This document shows positions 1 to 11,786 of a stretch of DNA of 64,000 nucleotides, one piece after another. Origin of the DNA: Sporothrix humicola. Lineage: Eukaryota; Ascomycota; Sordariomycetes; Ophiostomatales; Ophiostomataceae. The first letter of the stretch is position 1. Each line of letters opens with the position of its first letter. The DNA is taken from NCBI GenBank assembly GCA_021396245.1, contig WNYE01000058.1, positions 209,539 through 273,538 of the forward strand, in the 5' to 3' direction. A program made the position numbers and the translations under genes. The notes beneath the pieces are model-generated. The model saw only the letters and a program-made list of their open reading frames with translations. It ran no database searches and was not told where the DNA came from.

Positions 1-2101
1 GTGAGTACATCACAAGCCACTTGTACTGTTCTTCGGCATAGTGCTCCTTGAGTCTGCGTGCTTCGACCCAGTCAACATTGTCGACGGCAACGGTGCCCAG
101 GTCAGTACCACGATCGGCCTCAACGATAACGAGGTCGCCCGGCTTGATCGTCAGACCGGTGCCCTCCTGGATGTAGAAGACATCGGCACGGGCACATTTG
201 AAGAGGACAATATGCAGCGGGGTCGAACGATTAGGCTGCGACAGTCCGTACATGCCACGCTGAGGCGATGTCGGACGCGCACCGTACGACTGGGCGTGCA
301 TGCCATAAGAAGACGGATATGCGCCGCCGGCACCACCGTAGGCAGCGCTGGCCGATTGCTGCTGAGCTTGCTGCTGAGCCTGTTGGTGCTGTTGCTGTTG
401 AAGAAGCTGCTGGGGGCTGATCTGGGTAGCACTGGGCGAGACACCTGGTCCATTGCCGTACATGGACTGCGCAGCTGCGGCAGACTTAGCAGCAAAGCTC
501 TGTGCGTCACCAAAAGGCGAGGTAAACTCTATGCCGCCTGATGGCTGCTGGTCGTGGGCAGTCGTGTCATGTTGCTGAAGGACAACTTCGTTAATGGAGC
601 TGATGGAAGCCTGGCGCGTAGGGATATCGGCAAACGAATGGCGGCGGCTCGGTGAAATGTCGGAAAAGCCAGCAGGGGCAGTCTGCCAGAAGGCCTTCTT
701 GACACTCTCGAGCTTTCTGTTCTCAACAGAGAAGGGCGAACGGAATGAGCCGGCGGCCGCAAATTCACTCATTCTGCGGACATTGGAGCGCTTTGCAGCA
801 GTCGCAAAGTCGCCGTCGTTGATCTCGTCCAGCTCGTCGATGGCATAATCGGAAGTCTCTTCGGGGACAGACTCTTGCAGTCCATAACCGTTGTCGAGAC
901 GATACTGGGCACCAGTCGATGCGCGTGGGCGGATGCGGGCGTTGTGGTACTGCTGGCTGGCGGCGTGTTGGCGGAGCATGGCATTCTCGCGTGTGAGCAT
1001 TTCGATGGTTTTGGCCTCGACAGAAAGATGCTGACTGCCCTGAAGCGAGTCGTTAGTGCTCTCGTCATCGTCGTCATCAACCTCCTTGACTTTGCCGAGC
1101 ATGCCTCCGTCGTTGGACATTTCGCTAAGCATGCTAGGCCGCGAAGGACGATGCTGGAGGCCGGCGATGGGACGACCAGAGCGGGCGCCAGCAAGAAGAG
1201 ACGCGTTGCCACCAATAGAAGAGGTCAAAGACGGGGATGTGGATGATCCTGTCAAGGCAGCAACATCGGGCTCGAGCTGGCCGACCGAGTACGACTGGGA
1301 ACGGTAGGTCTTGGGCGTCGGGTGCAGGGGGATCGCGAACGGAATTTGCGATGTTGTGCCCAAGCCGTCGCGTGAGGCCGGGGAGGTTTGCGCAGGGTAG
1401 CTGTCGGCGTTGCTACCACCGAAGAAAGAACCACCAGCCGAGCCAGGTGGGACGGCAGAGGTCGGAGAGGGCAGCACCTCGGAGAGTCTCGAGGGCGGAT
1501 CCTTCCGCTCGGAATTCCACATAGCAGTGCCCCATGGGAAGGCGGACGACACATGGCCGTGTGCGCGGTTGGCAGACGATGCGGCGTGGGCGCCCCAGGT
1601 AGCACCTGCCCCAGCGCCGGCGCCAGCGCTTGCATCGATGGCTGGGGTGCTTGGGTGCGATGTGGTGGGCGACATGGATGCGCTGTTGAACGACTCGTTC
1701 CTGGGTCTAGCAAGGCCCTGGCTGGTGTCGTTGAGCCACGAGGCGCGGCGAACGGGTTTGGGGGGTTGCGCCTGGGCCTGGTTTTGGGCGAATGGTTGCT
1801 GAGTTTGTTGTGTTGGGGTTTGCTGCTGGCCCGGGCTCATGATTGTCGAGGCAGAAGTCGGCGTAACACCGGCTGCTACTGATGCTGCGGCAGCTGCAGC
1901 TGTTGTGTTGAGGAGATGATTTGTGTGGTTGTTGTGATTGAGGTCGGTCTCTTCATCTGAGCTGGCCAGAGCTTCTGAATCGGGGGTAGACCGGCGATTG
2001 AACTTGTCCAGTAAGATAGCCTGGCTACCAGGAGCTGCAGCGGGTAGTCCGCCGCTTTGACCCAGCTTGGGGGGTGGGCCAGATTTAAATCCGGCGCTCA
2101 T
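1..2101 (-). CDS. PSP1-domain protein, 5' part (C-terminus runs off the window)
   Basis: The minus strand is open from an ATG at 2101 to base 1, about 700 codons, and is cut by the window edge. Residues 1-620 are low complexity: Ala, Ser, Pro and Gln rich, with an acidic DDDDES patch and a long Gln/Ala-rich stretch (about 355-420 on the plus strand). A conserved block starts near residue 627 with HIVLFKCARADVFYI and continues with GLTIKPGDLVIVEADRG and DLGTV, the start of the PSP1 C-terminal domain. In yeast, PSP1 is a Gln/Asn-rich high-copy suppressor of DNA polymerase alpha mutants, and the domain is also found in kinetoplastid mRNA-binding proteins. An RNA-related cytoplasmic role is inference. 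The start fits because the reading frame has no better upstream ATG and a low-complexity N-terminus is usual. The next gene upstream on this strand is 9.7 kb away. Confidence 0.85.
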   Translation of the reverse strand, partial: MSAGFKSGPPPKLGQSGGLPAAAPGSQAILLDKFNRRSTPDSEALASSDEETDLNHNNHTNHLLNTTAAAAAASVAAGVTPTSASTIMSPGQQQTPTQQTQQPFAQNQAQAQPPKPVRRASWLNDTSQGLARPRNESFNSASMSPTTSHPSTPAIDASAGAGAGAGATWGAHAASSANRAHGHVSSAFPWGTAMWNSERKDPPSRLSEVLPSPTSAVPPGSAGGSFFGGSNADSYPAQTSPASRDGLGTTSQIPFAIPLHPTPKTYRSQSYSVGQLEPDVAALTGSSTSPSLTSSIGGNASLLAGARSGRPIAGLQHRPSRPSMLSEMSNDGGMLGKVKEVDDDDDESTNDSLQGSQHLSVEAKTIEMLTRENAMLRQHAASQQYHNARIRPRASTGAQYRLDNGYGLQESVPEETSDYAIDELDEINDGDFATAAKRSNVRRMSEFAAAGSFRSPFSVENRKLESVKKAFWQTAPAGFSDISPSRRHSFADIPTRQASISSINEVVLQQHDTTAHDQQPSGGIEFTSPFGDAQSFAAKSAAAAQSMYGNGPGVSPSATQISPQQLLQQQQHQQAQQQAQQQSASAAYGGAGGAYPSSYGMHAQSYGARPTSPQRGMYGLSQPNRSTPLHIVLFKCARADVFYIQEGTGLTIKPGDLVIVEADRGTDLGTVAVDNVDWVEARRLKEHYAEEQYKWLVMYS

Positions 2102-5100
2102 CGTCCGTAGGTCCTTGCAGAAAAGGGTCTTCGGACGGGGGAGAAATATCAGAACCGCCTGCGCCGCATTCAAAAGCCGTTCCGGTCAGGGGAGGCAGGA
2201 TGTTGGGCGGTGCAGGAGAGCGAGTGTGTGTAGGAGCGGGCGGTGCAATGAAAGGGTCCTGTCGAGCGGGCCTTTGGGGCGCCTAGGATGGAGCCTTTGT
2301 CTTTGTTCTTTTTGCAAGAGCTGCCGAGGACGGTTGGAGTGCGCGGTGTACAGTGGCGTGATACCGTGAATTCGTCTCCCGTGTCTGAAACGGCTGGATT
2401 GTGGGGTGCCCAATGTCTCTTGTACAGCAGTGTCTCTCGGCTTGCCGTTGCGTTGGTGCACAACACAAGTCGTGATGTTTCTGGCTTTGGGGGTTGAAGT
2501 GCGGCACGTGAGTTCAGTATGCTTGGGCGGTGTTGGCGGTTGGTCTCGTATTATTTTAGGGCGGTGGTTGGCGGAGGGTGTAGTAATCGAGAGCGTGAGA
2601 GTTGAGATGGTTGCGAAAAAGAGAAGTGAAGATGACCAAGGGTTTCGCTGTAAAATGCAACCGGGTTTCCGTGAACGTCGTCAGAAAATGGCTCGAGAAA
2701 GACGAAAAGGAGGTAAAAAGAGACGTCTGGCGCAAAACAACAAAAACAAAGGATGGAAAATGGAAAGAAGAGAGAAAAGCAAAGCTGCAGAGAACTGCGA
2801 AAAAGAGGGAAAGGGAAATTAATGGGATAAGTGGCGACTGGACGCGACCTGCATACGATTGGTTAGCCTCGTGACGCAGTGAGGAGAAGAGGAGACAAAG
2901 TGCAGCGATGGCCTTGTAGTAGTGGGTAGGTAGTAACGGAGTAGTATAGTAGCTCTAGCCTCTAGTGCCCTTTTCTCCTTCTTTTCCCCATGTATTTTCC
3001 CACGAGGGACCTGAGAATGAGGAACAAAAGGGAGGATGGGTACAAACGGTCTCGAAAAAGGATGGCGGAGTGTGGCCAGAAAGTCAAGTGGGCAAGCGGG
3101 CAAGGAACCAAGTGCATGGAGAAATAGCGTGTAGGTAGACGGGGTCAGGTGAGCAAGCAATTATGGCATTGGCTTTTGGAGCCTTCAGCCAAACCAGGCC
3201 CAACAGCTTTGGCGGTGAACTCGAAAATGCGAAAATGAGGAGTAACGGGATTTTTCGTGCAATGCAAAACAAAGGAGGGGGTGAGCCAGGCCCAAAAGGA
3301 AGGCCGTTTAGATGGGGAGGGCTGCGAATAAGGGTACAAAAGCTAACAGGAAAAAGAAGAAACCAAGGAATTCAGGAATCAAGAAGCGTTGCAAGTCTCT
3401 TACCCCGTATGCTGTTTCTTTTGTCCGGCTCGGAGCAAAAGAACAGAACAGGAAACAGTGGAAACCAAGTCCGTTGTCTTCTCCGTGCAAGTGGGAATAG
3501 GAAGATGCAACTGAAGGTGTAGAATGCAGAACTGTTGATTGCAGACTGCGGACTGCAGAACAGCACAAGTTTAGTTCAGAACTGCGGTCTCACAACTGCA
3601 GTCCCAAGGAATTGAGAAGAAAGGGGAGCTGCTTCTTGGGACAGGGGTAGTTGCAGAGGGAAATGAGGACAGACGAACGGCGCGATGGTGGGAGGAGCAA
3701 GCAGACTAAAAGTGAAAGAGGAGACCAAAATGTGGAGTTGTAGTAGCTTACCTGGGGAAGAAGTGGACAAGCAACGCCGAGAGTTTCTCCTCTACAGAGT
3801 AGCTCGTCCAAGAGGGATTGGGATATTATATCGAAGCAATTGTCAACCGTAGAACGTCTGTTGTGGCATTGACGCCGAACTTTGTCTTGAAGATGGCCGG
3901 ACGAACGACGGAGGAAGATTCGAAGAAGCCCGGATGATGTGAAGACGAATTGTGTTTGGATCTCGGGATGGCGGGAAGAGAGGTGGAGAGAGGAAGAAAG
4001 AGGAGCAAGAGGAGAAGGGTTGTGGTTTTGGTTGTCGACAAGGGGTCCAGGAGAGTCGATGGTCGATGGACGGTTTGTGGAGAATGCGAAAAGGGCCAAA
4101 AGAGGGGAAGGCCACAAAGAAATGCGAAAGGAAGGGTTGTAAGGTTGGAATTGAAAAAGACAGAAAGCAAAAAGGGACTGTCGTTTGCAACAACAAAAAT
4201 GGCGATGTCGATGTGCTGTATGTCGCGAAGAAATAGAGAAAAAGAAAGAAAGAAAAACAGCCGATCAATGGCAAGCGCAAAGGATTGATTCGGTGGCCGT
4301 TCTGACACGGCGACACAAGAGAGTAACGAGGTCTTGGGGAGACACACGGAGACACGCGCGGTTGTTGTAAGTTTGTTGGGTCGCCGTTGGCCAAAGACGC
4401 GCACGGCGGAGAGTCAAAAGGGTCCAGGGTCTGGTTCTAGAGCGACGTGCAATGTCGAGAAAGGCGAGGAAGGGAGAGCAAGACAAAAAAGAGGGAGGTG
4501 ATATTTTCCAGAGAGGGAAGAAAAACTCAAGACCAGGTTCCCAGGTTCGTATGAGAGATGATTGGGAAGACCAGAAGGCAGACTCGACAATATTGTGAGG
4601 GAGAAGTTGATGAAGAACAATGGTCCAAAACCTTAAAACGAGGTCGGGAAGAAGCAAAAAGAAACGAAACCCCGTAACAAGGTACTTTTATTTTCTTTTT
4701 CCTGTCTCTCTTTTTTCTTCAATTCAGATGACAAGAAGAAGAAAAAAAGGGGGTCCTGCAAAGTAGGGATAGACTGACTGGATGGTAAGAAGTACAAAGT
4801 GATACAGCCACATCCAGAACAGACGTGGAGAGAAAGCGAGAAAGGTAACAGAGTGAAAAATAAAATAAGAGGTGCGTCAAGCGGAATTGGCTGTGCGTAG
4901 CTCTGGCCTTATGCGCGGCCCATTATAGACGCAAGTGTATGCAGTCTCTTCTGGGATGCTTAGCTGCCGCAGCTTGATGCGGGTTTGTGATGATAGAGAA
5001 ATCCGGTTGAGGATATTGGCGTTGTCAGGTGTAAAGATCGCAGAGGGTGGTGATGCAAAAGAGATGGAAGAGACAAGCAAAACAAGAAAAGATGAGGAGG

Positions 5101-7566
5101 TAGAAAACAACTCGAAAGAGGAAAGAGGGGAGGAGCAATGGGAGGAGGGCGAGTGAAAAATGGGAAGGAGACAGAAGAGGCAACAGCAAGAGTAACAACA
5201 AAGGCAAGAACCCGCCAGAATGGGCAACAATGAGGATGGCGAGGACGAGCAGACGAGGAAGGAGCTCTATGGAGACGGCGAGAATAATAGAGGGCTTGTG
5301 ACAACAATTGGGCTAGGGCCCTTTTCTTTTCTTTATGGAAAGAGCAAGGAGGAAAAAAGAAGAAGGAAGCAGTTGGGAAAGGAAGGTACGATGGACGCAC
5401 TCCAATAACAAGCTCGGCAAGGTAGTGAGAGGCAAGAGCGCACTGCATGACCTAACAATTTAGCGGCGGCAGTAGTGGCAGGCCGGGCAGGGCATGCAGA
5501 TGGGCAGCTGGGATAGAGGAAGGAGCGTCTGGGGAGGTGAGGAGGGGAAACAGAGCGATGGACGGGTGGGTGGGATGTGCGGTTGACATGCATCTGGGCT
5601 TGCACGAGGTGGCATTTAGCTATTGTAGCGCTCGGAAAAGGCATTGATGGCACAGGTACAAAGCCTACTGAGGATATTCAGACCATTCAGACATTCAGAC
5701 ATTGCAGCACGGATGTATCTCATAATACGGGGCTGGCAAGTATTACAGCAGTCTCATTGAGCTGCCAGCTGCCAGGGCAGGAGCGACCGGAGGAGAAGAA
5801 AGCGGGGGGAACGATGAACACAAGATCCCAGATGGGTGGCTGGCTGTTTCTGTGCCCTGCCACAAGGCCTTTCCCCGGACTTTTTTTTCGCTGTCGGTGC
5901 ATTGAAGCTGGGACATCTTTTGCAGCAAACTGTAAAAAGTAACAATATGGAGCATCTCACACGAGTACGGTGGCCGTTGGGTTACTGCGCATCTGAATGA
6001 CGACGATCGATGAGCGCTGATCTCGTTCCTTCCTTGTCGTAAAAAAACAGACCAGAGGCAAGAGCGATGCCTGTTGGGTGACGTCCCAGAACGGTGGCTA
6101 GTGTTGGTTCCTTCCGTCTTTTTTATTGATCTGGGTTTCTTTCGTTCTTTCCTGTTGGTTCTCTTTTCTCCTGGGGGGTAGTCGCGAGACAATATCTTTC
6201 TTGAGCCTCCGTGTGATTCCCCTACTGCTCCTTCCCCCAGATCTAAAGAGGGTCGCTAGTGCGGCTTTCGTGCGCCTTCCAATGCGGAGAAAATAGCGTG
6301 GTTTTCTTGGGTCGAGTCTGCGACTGCTAAGAAAAAAAGGTCGATGCACCACTGCACCAAGAAACGTCCCAAAAACTGGGGTAATGGCGGAAGAGATGCA
6401 TTCCATACCAAGGCTCGCAAGGATGCCCGCCGAAGAGGACAAAGGGCTCAAAAGGCAAGGAGGAGGGACTCTCAATTTGAACTTCGGGGGCGCTAGTCTA
6501 GGGCGGGCGACGGTGTCGTGCGGTGTGCATTAATTGTGGGGGATTGGCAACGGTGGGGCAGGGCCAGGAAAACGGAAGGAAGACACGGGTGAAGAATGAA
6601 GAGGAAGGAAAGAGCGAATGGTGCGAGATGCGAGGAAGGAGATGAATAGGAACAACGGACATTGGATTGTATACATCAGGATTCAGGACAACAACATACG
6701 ACACACGGTATTCATCGAGTCGCACAAGTATCGAGGCCTGCCGGCTGGGCCTCAAGGGACCAACACAACAAAACACCAGCCCCCTCTTGCCTTCAAGTCT
6801 ACATCCAAGGAGCCAGTGTCAAAACGAGAACGAAAAAAAAGGCACGAGACTGTCGCCAGATCTGCAATGGAGGGAGGAAATCGAGACATTTGACTGGTTG
6901 GGGGCCGGGAGGGAGAAGAAGGCCGTTTGGCCCAGCCCCAGGTCTGTGGTTTGGCCGTTGAGGAAGGAAGGGAGACTAGACACAAGGCGCGTGACGTGGT
7001 GTCCTTTTTTAAGGCCACAATTTTGCAGTATGTCTTGCGTGCATGAAATGGGATTCGGCAGACGTGAGTACAAGTACGATACATGCAGATATGCAAAAGG
7101 CAGGAACAAATTGCAGGTGCACAAACCTGTGATCTCAGCCAAGAATACAGGTCGAGACAGGCACAGATATGCAGTATTCATACAATTATCTTACACAACA
7201 GCCACCCCTGGACTTTGCAGCATCTGCAAATTAATTGATCAATGAGTTTCGTTCTTGGGGCTTTCGATAATCAGTTATCACATTTTTATTTCAGATTTTA
7301 CGTACTGTGTAGGATAGCGGAGAGAAAGAAAAGAAAAGAAGAAAATAAACCTCAAAAAGCAAGCAGAGGATTGATTGCCATGGTCCCTGCCACCCCTGTC
7401 TGCAGATTTCCAGGATAAAGAAGAAGAAGAAGGTTAAGAAATAATAGCAAAAATAAAGGGCGATAATAAAAGCAACGCGTTGCCGTTGCCCGTTTAACAG
7501 GGGTTTGCAGGCTCAAAAGAGGTTCAAAATCACGGGCCACGGAACGATCACAGAACAGAGTACGAC

Positions 7567-7587
7567 GTACGGAGTAATACTCCGTAC
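7567..7587. repeat. Palindrome, 9-bp arms with AAT centre
   Basis: GTACGGAGT, AAT, ACTCCGTAC: perfect 9-bp inverted arms around three bases. The core TACGGAGTA recurs inside the cytochrome b561 intron near 25607, and a shorter TACGGAG core occurs near 26539 on the minus strand. Confidence 0.8.
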
Positions 7588-9839
7588 TCAGTATGAGCTC
7601 TTTGTATTTTTTGTTCCCATCCTGGATGTACAGCATGGGCTTGCAGATAGATGACAGGGAGAAGGGGCATGGAAAGAAGGTGTTGCTGGCCGGCATCCAG
7701 TAAGAATCGAGACTGCGCCTTTGCTTTTCTCGTTGCCTCGTCTTAAGTCTTTGACTTGGACACCCTCTTTTGCTTTTTTGCGATAATGTGGCCAGCCTGC
7801 TGCCGCAGAAAACAAAGGAGGCCACCGGTCTGGAGGCTGTGATTCGTCAAGAGGGATAAGGCGAGGACAAGGCTTGGAAAATTATCGAGAGGACGAGAAT
7901 AAAATTCAGGAAAATTATGTGTGTGTGTGGAAAGAGGCTTGTTTGGCGGCCTTGTACAAAGTACAAAAAAGACGCCTGAAAACGCCTTGCTGGGCCTTGT
8001 CAATCGTGACCAGGGGTATTTATTTGTGTGTTGTTGATTTGTTGGTCAGTGCAGCGAGTGGTTCGCGCCTCATTCTTCCCTTTTCGTTGTCGAGTCTCTT
8101 AAGATTCTTGTTGCATCTCCTTTTGGATGCATATGCTTTTGATTATTTTGATTAAACATGTGCTGCAGATGACCTGTAATACGACGCGCACCGTTTTTTT
8201 CTGTTGCTCTTTCCGGGCATTTTCAGCTTTCAGCTGTTCTCCTGTCTGACCAAAGTTACAGACAACGGATGATGGGTTTTCTGACATTCCCATGTTTTCA
8301 CTTTTTCCCATCTTACTCGAGACGGGTGTCTCGATACTTCGGATCCAGTGCCTCCCGCTTTTTCTTATTCTTGGTGATCGACACAGTCGAATGGCCTGGC
8401 CGGGCCGTCAGCAACATCAGTAAATAGATATAAAAAATAAGGAGTGAACGATTCCTTCCGACAGCAGACAGACTCAAGAGATTCACCCCCTAGTCGAGGG
8501 AACTTTAGGAAACTTCAAGGCGGCCTATCCCTGCTCTACCTCTCATGAACCAGGGCTCGACCTCGACATCCCGCTTTGAGATTGTTGCACAGATGCCCGT
8601 ATCCATCCATTCTCCAAAAGAAATATGCAAAAACGACAGACAACAGCGATGCACACTTTTTCGACCTGTTCTTCAACTCTTGCTCGATTTGACATTGTGA
8701 TTCGCTGGAGGCCAGCCTTCAGAGTCAGCCCTTTTTCTTGTAACCTCATCCTGCCTCATTCTATGCGCACCAATAGCATTGTCAGGATGGCAAGAAAGAC
8801 ATTGGGCGTCAACCTTGAGTCATTATCGTCTTGATACACTTTCTATTTCATTATTATTATTGCGAAGACTCGAAACGTAGTACCTCAGCCCAACAATTAA
8901 ATAAGGTGAAGCCAGGAGAAGAAACGTCCCAACAGATGCAATGGCGATCTTACGCAATGCCAGTTCCAGGGAAGATGACGGAAAACGGGGCTGCGTCCAA
9001 GCGGCGATGTATTCACTGTAGAAGAAAGCGTCAGTACGATAATATTACCATCTTCAGCCTCTATTCTAGAGGTTTTGAAAGCATCTGTCACATTTCACTT
9101 TCTTGCGAACCTTCTTTTACTTCACAGACATTGCAGACACAGCGAGATGCCGTGCGCGCATCACGGATGCATGCCCCGGACCCTTCTTCTCGACAACTCT
9201 ACAGAAGAAACAAAAGAACAGCGCCCGAGCGCAAAGTTGCCGCTAAATATGTAGGGGTTTCCCCGGATTTTATTCTACAGAGTAAGCGATTTATGGTTAT
9301 GTGTCCTTCAGCAGTTATGGTTCTTCAAGGACGGCACGACGTAGGACCCCTGATGCAAAAGTTGCTGGCCGTATGCAGTCTGTATGTATTCAAGGTACAA
9401 ACTGGGCTCAGAGCCGAGTCAAGGTTGAAACAGAAACAAGGTCCGACAAAACATACGAAGTAGACTCAAAAGCACGGAGGCACTGTCACGGAGACCTCCG
9501 TCGACCTGCATTTTGCATTTTGCATTTGTGCATTTTCACTTTTTGGTTCGCATTGTCAGTGTTCGGTACCAATAAACTGTGCACTTAAAAGGGTTGATAA
9601 AAGGAGACGATAATGGGGGGTCGAAAAGGTGCATCTTTCCTTGAGCGCCTTTCCTGGCCAGACAGGAAGAAAGAAGTTCCCTCTCCCACCCTTCTTGTTG
9701 CCCGCGTGATGGCTTTTTATCGTCTTTTTCGTGTCCTCCAACGACACGAGTACTCCCCCGTTTACTTCTCATATGTGTGAGCATGTCTCACTCCCCCGCA
9801 CGAACAATCGAAAAGCGAGCAGGGTGTGCATCCCACTAT

Positions 9840-10120
9840 CAAATAAACTCAAACGGGAGGAGGGGGGAAACACCCATCAAGAGGGGAGGGGGAAGTAGAC
9901 GAAGAGGGGGAAACCCACGGTCGAAGCGAAGGAGGGAAAGAAAAGGAAACAAAACACGGAAAGGGACTCGACGGGAGAGAGGGGGGCATCCATACTCTCC
10001 TTTCCCGTCCTCTACGGCAACTGGTAGCTGGAAGAGGGACGGGCGGGCCCAAGCGTCCAGTTCGAGACGGCCGAGAAGGAGGGTGAGGCGATGAAGAGAA
10101 ACGAAAACAAAAAACGAGAA
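9840..10120 (+). repeat. Polypurine tract with G runs
   Basis: About 280 bases are almost all A and G on the plus strand, with several runs of four to six G. Such tracts can adopt triplex or G-rich structures. Any function is inference; the tract may belong to a CT-rich minus-strand leader. Confidence 0.6.
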
Positions 10121-11786
10121 ACGAGTCGTGCTTTCGTCTGAACAGTAGGGGACAGGCAAGAAGAAAGAGGGGATAGAAAGAAGGTTATGACATCCAATAT
10201 CACTCACACAGTCTGACCGTCGTCTTGTCTGTCGTTCCTGCCCCTTGACCTCCTGGTGATGCGAACGTCTCGACTATGTAAAGGTCATGTGAGCAGCGAG
10301 CATGCTGTGGTCCTTCCGTTCCCGTTTTGTGTTCCCCCATCGCTCCTTCCTCGACAAGCCACAATGCACAAAGTCTTGTTTTTCTCCCCGATGCAATCCG
10401 CGGCTTGGTTATCTCGGGTGACATGAACAGGTACAAAGAGAGGAAATAGAGACAGCAGAATGGATCCTGCTGATTGGGGTACATTTGACTTGATCTTGTC
10501 TGGATGCAGTCTTCACCGCTGCACATTAACGCACCCAGGATTCTGTCCATGCTCAAAGGAGAGAAATATCTAAAAAGTAAGGAATGTATCTCCGTGGAAG
10601 GAAAGAACGAAGAGATGGTACTTCGGCAGCAAGGGAAGGAGCGAAAGACAGGTACAGGCCTTGTTCCTTCCCATTAAGTCTGCATAGGGGGCAAGGCCTG
10701 CATCGCATCACGATCACTACAACAAAGTCCATCGCTGACAGTCTTTGCTCGGCACCCCATAATTTTGTGCTCATTACCTCTAGCTCTCAACTCTACCGAC
10801 AGTCGAGGAGAAAATAGAGTGGCTCATGTGCTGCCATGTTTTTGTGCCCCTCTCGCCTTTCTATCCGGGAGAATGGTCGCAGCACACGTTGACCAGCCCT
10901 GCAATACATGGTCAATATAAAAAGACACTCTGCCCATGTTGACACGGCTTCGCACTTGACACTTGGCCCGAGCTGTTCTCCAGAGTCTCTGCCGTGCCTG
11001 GATACCGTGCTCTGGGTTGCTGCGAGCCACAAGCAATTCATCCAGCCTCCTCTTTACTCCTCTCACCACAAATATCAATATTTCGCTTGACTTTATCCAA
11101 ACCCTGTTATTTATTGTCTTTTCAGCTTTCCTTCTCCACAGTGCACGTCATTTAATGTGAGCAGGGACGGCAGTGTTCTATGTGAGACGCAAGCGAGAGC
11201 AGAATAACATACACACTGCAGTTCTTGTGTTCGTCGTCCTGGTCATGCGATCCCCGGAAAGGAGGATGATAATTTGGGAAAGGATCTAAAATAGATCTAT
11301 ACACCACTCGTGGCAGCCACGCTCCCAGGAAAATTGAGGAGAAGAGAATAGCCATAGACAAGGTAAGGTGATGGGAAGAGATCGGATGGAAATATATGAG
11401 AGTTATGGGGATATGACAGGTTGGGAAGTGAAGAGAAACTGAACAGATACTTAATGGATACGCCGTACTTTGTTGCCGACTACCGGATGACAACTAAAGG
11501 TTGCCAGTAGACGGCATGCGGCATCGGATATCGGATCAGTTGTAGATAAAGAGCTGTCAAAATGTGTCTTGAGTTGTGTATTTCTCTGTTTGTGTATACA
11601 ATTATACTATGTGATATCATCCATTTTGTAAAGTAAGAAGAACAAAAAACCAAAACATGAAAAAGAAGCCCGAGTTCTAATCCCAAATAACGTGTCCCAT
11701 AAATCGGGTGTCCCCGAATGCATACCGTGAGTGTAAAAATAAAAGAAAATGAGAAGGAAACAAAAGAAATAAACTTGCCCGCCTAC

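Larger units (their letters stand above)
2102..11786. other. 9.7-kb gene-free region upstream of the PSP1-domain gene
   Basis: No reading frame here carries a recognisable domain; all are short and low in complexity. From about 2.6 to 5.4 kb, and again at 9.8-10.1 kb, the plus strand is strongly purine-rich, so a minus-strand transcript would be CT-rich, as fungal 5' leaders and promoters often are. A GTAAGC donor at 3751 and a CTAAC-plus-GCAG acceptor near 2849, both on the minus strand, would allow a roughly 0.9-kb leader intron for the PSP1-domain gene; this is weak evidence. A 21-bp palindrome lies at 7567-7587. The right end must also hold the 3' end of the NFU1 transcript. No tRNA, 5S rRNA or transposon was seen. 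Confidence 0.6.

Noticed and set aside
3590..4404. Overlapping minus-strand frames of 175-192 codons
   Set aside because: They arise from purine-rich DNA; the products are Ser/Phe/Leu/Pro-rich without a domain, and several frames are open at once.
8831..9463. 210-codon plus-strand frame with a CIHCRRKR motif
   Set aside because: No zinc-cluster spacing, no family motif, poor codon composition and surrounded by non-coding DNA.
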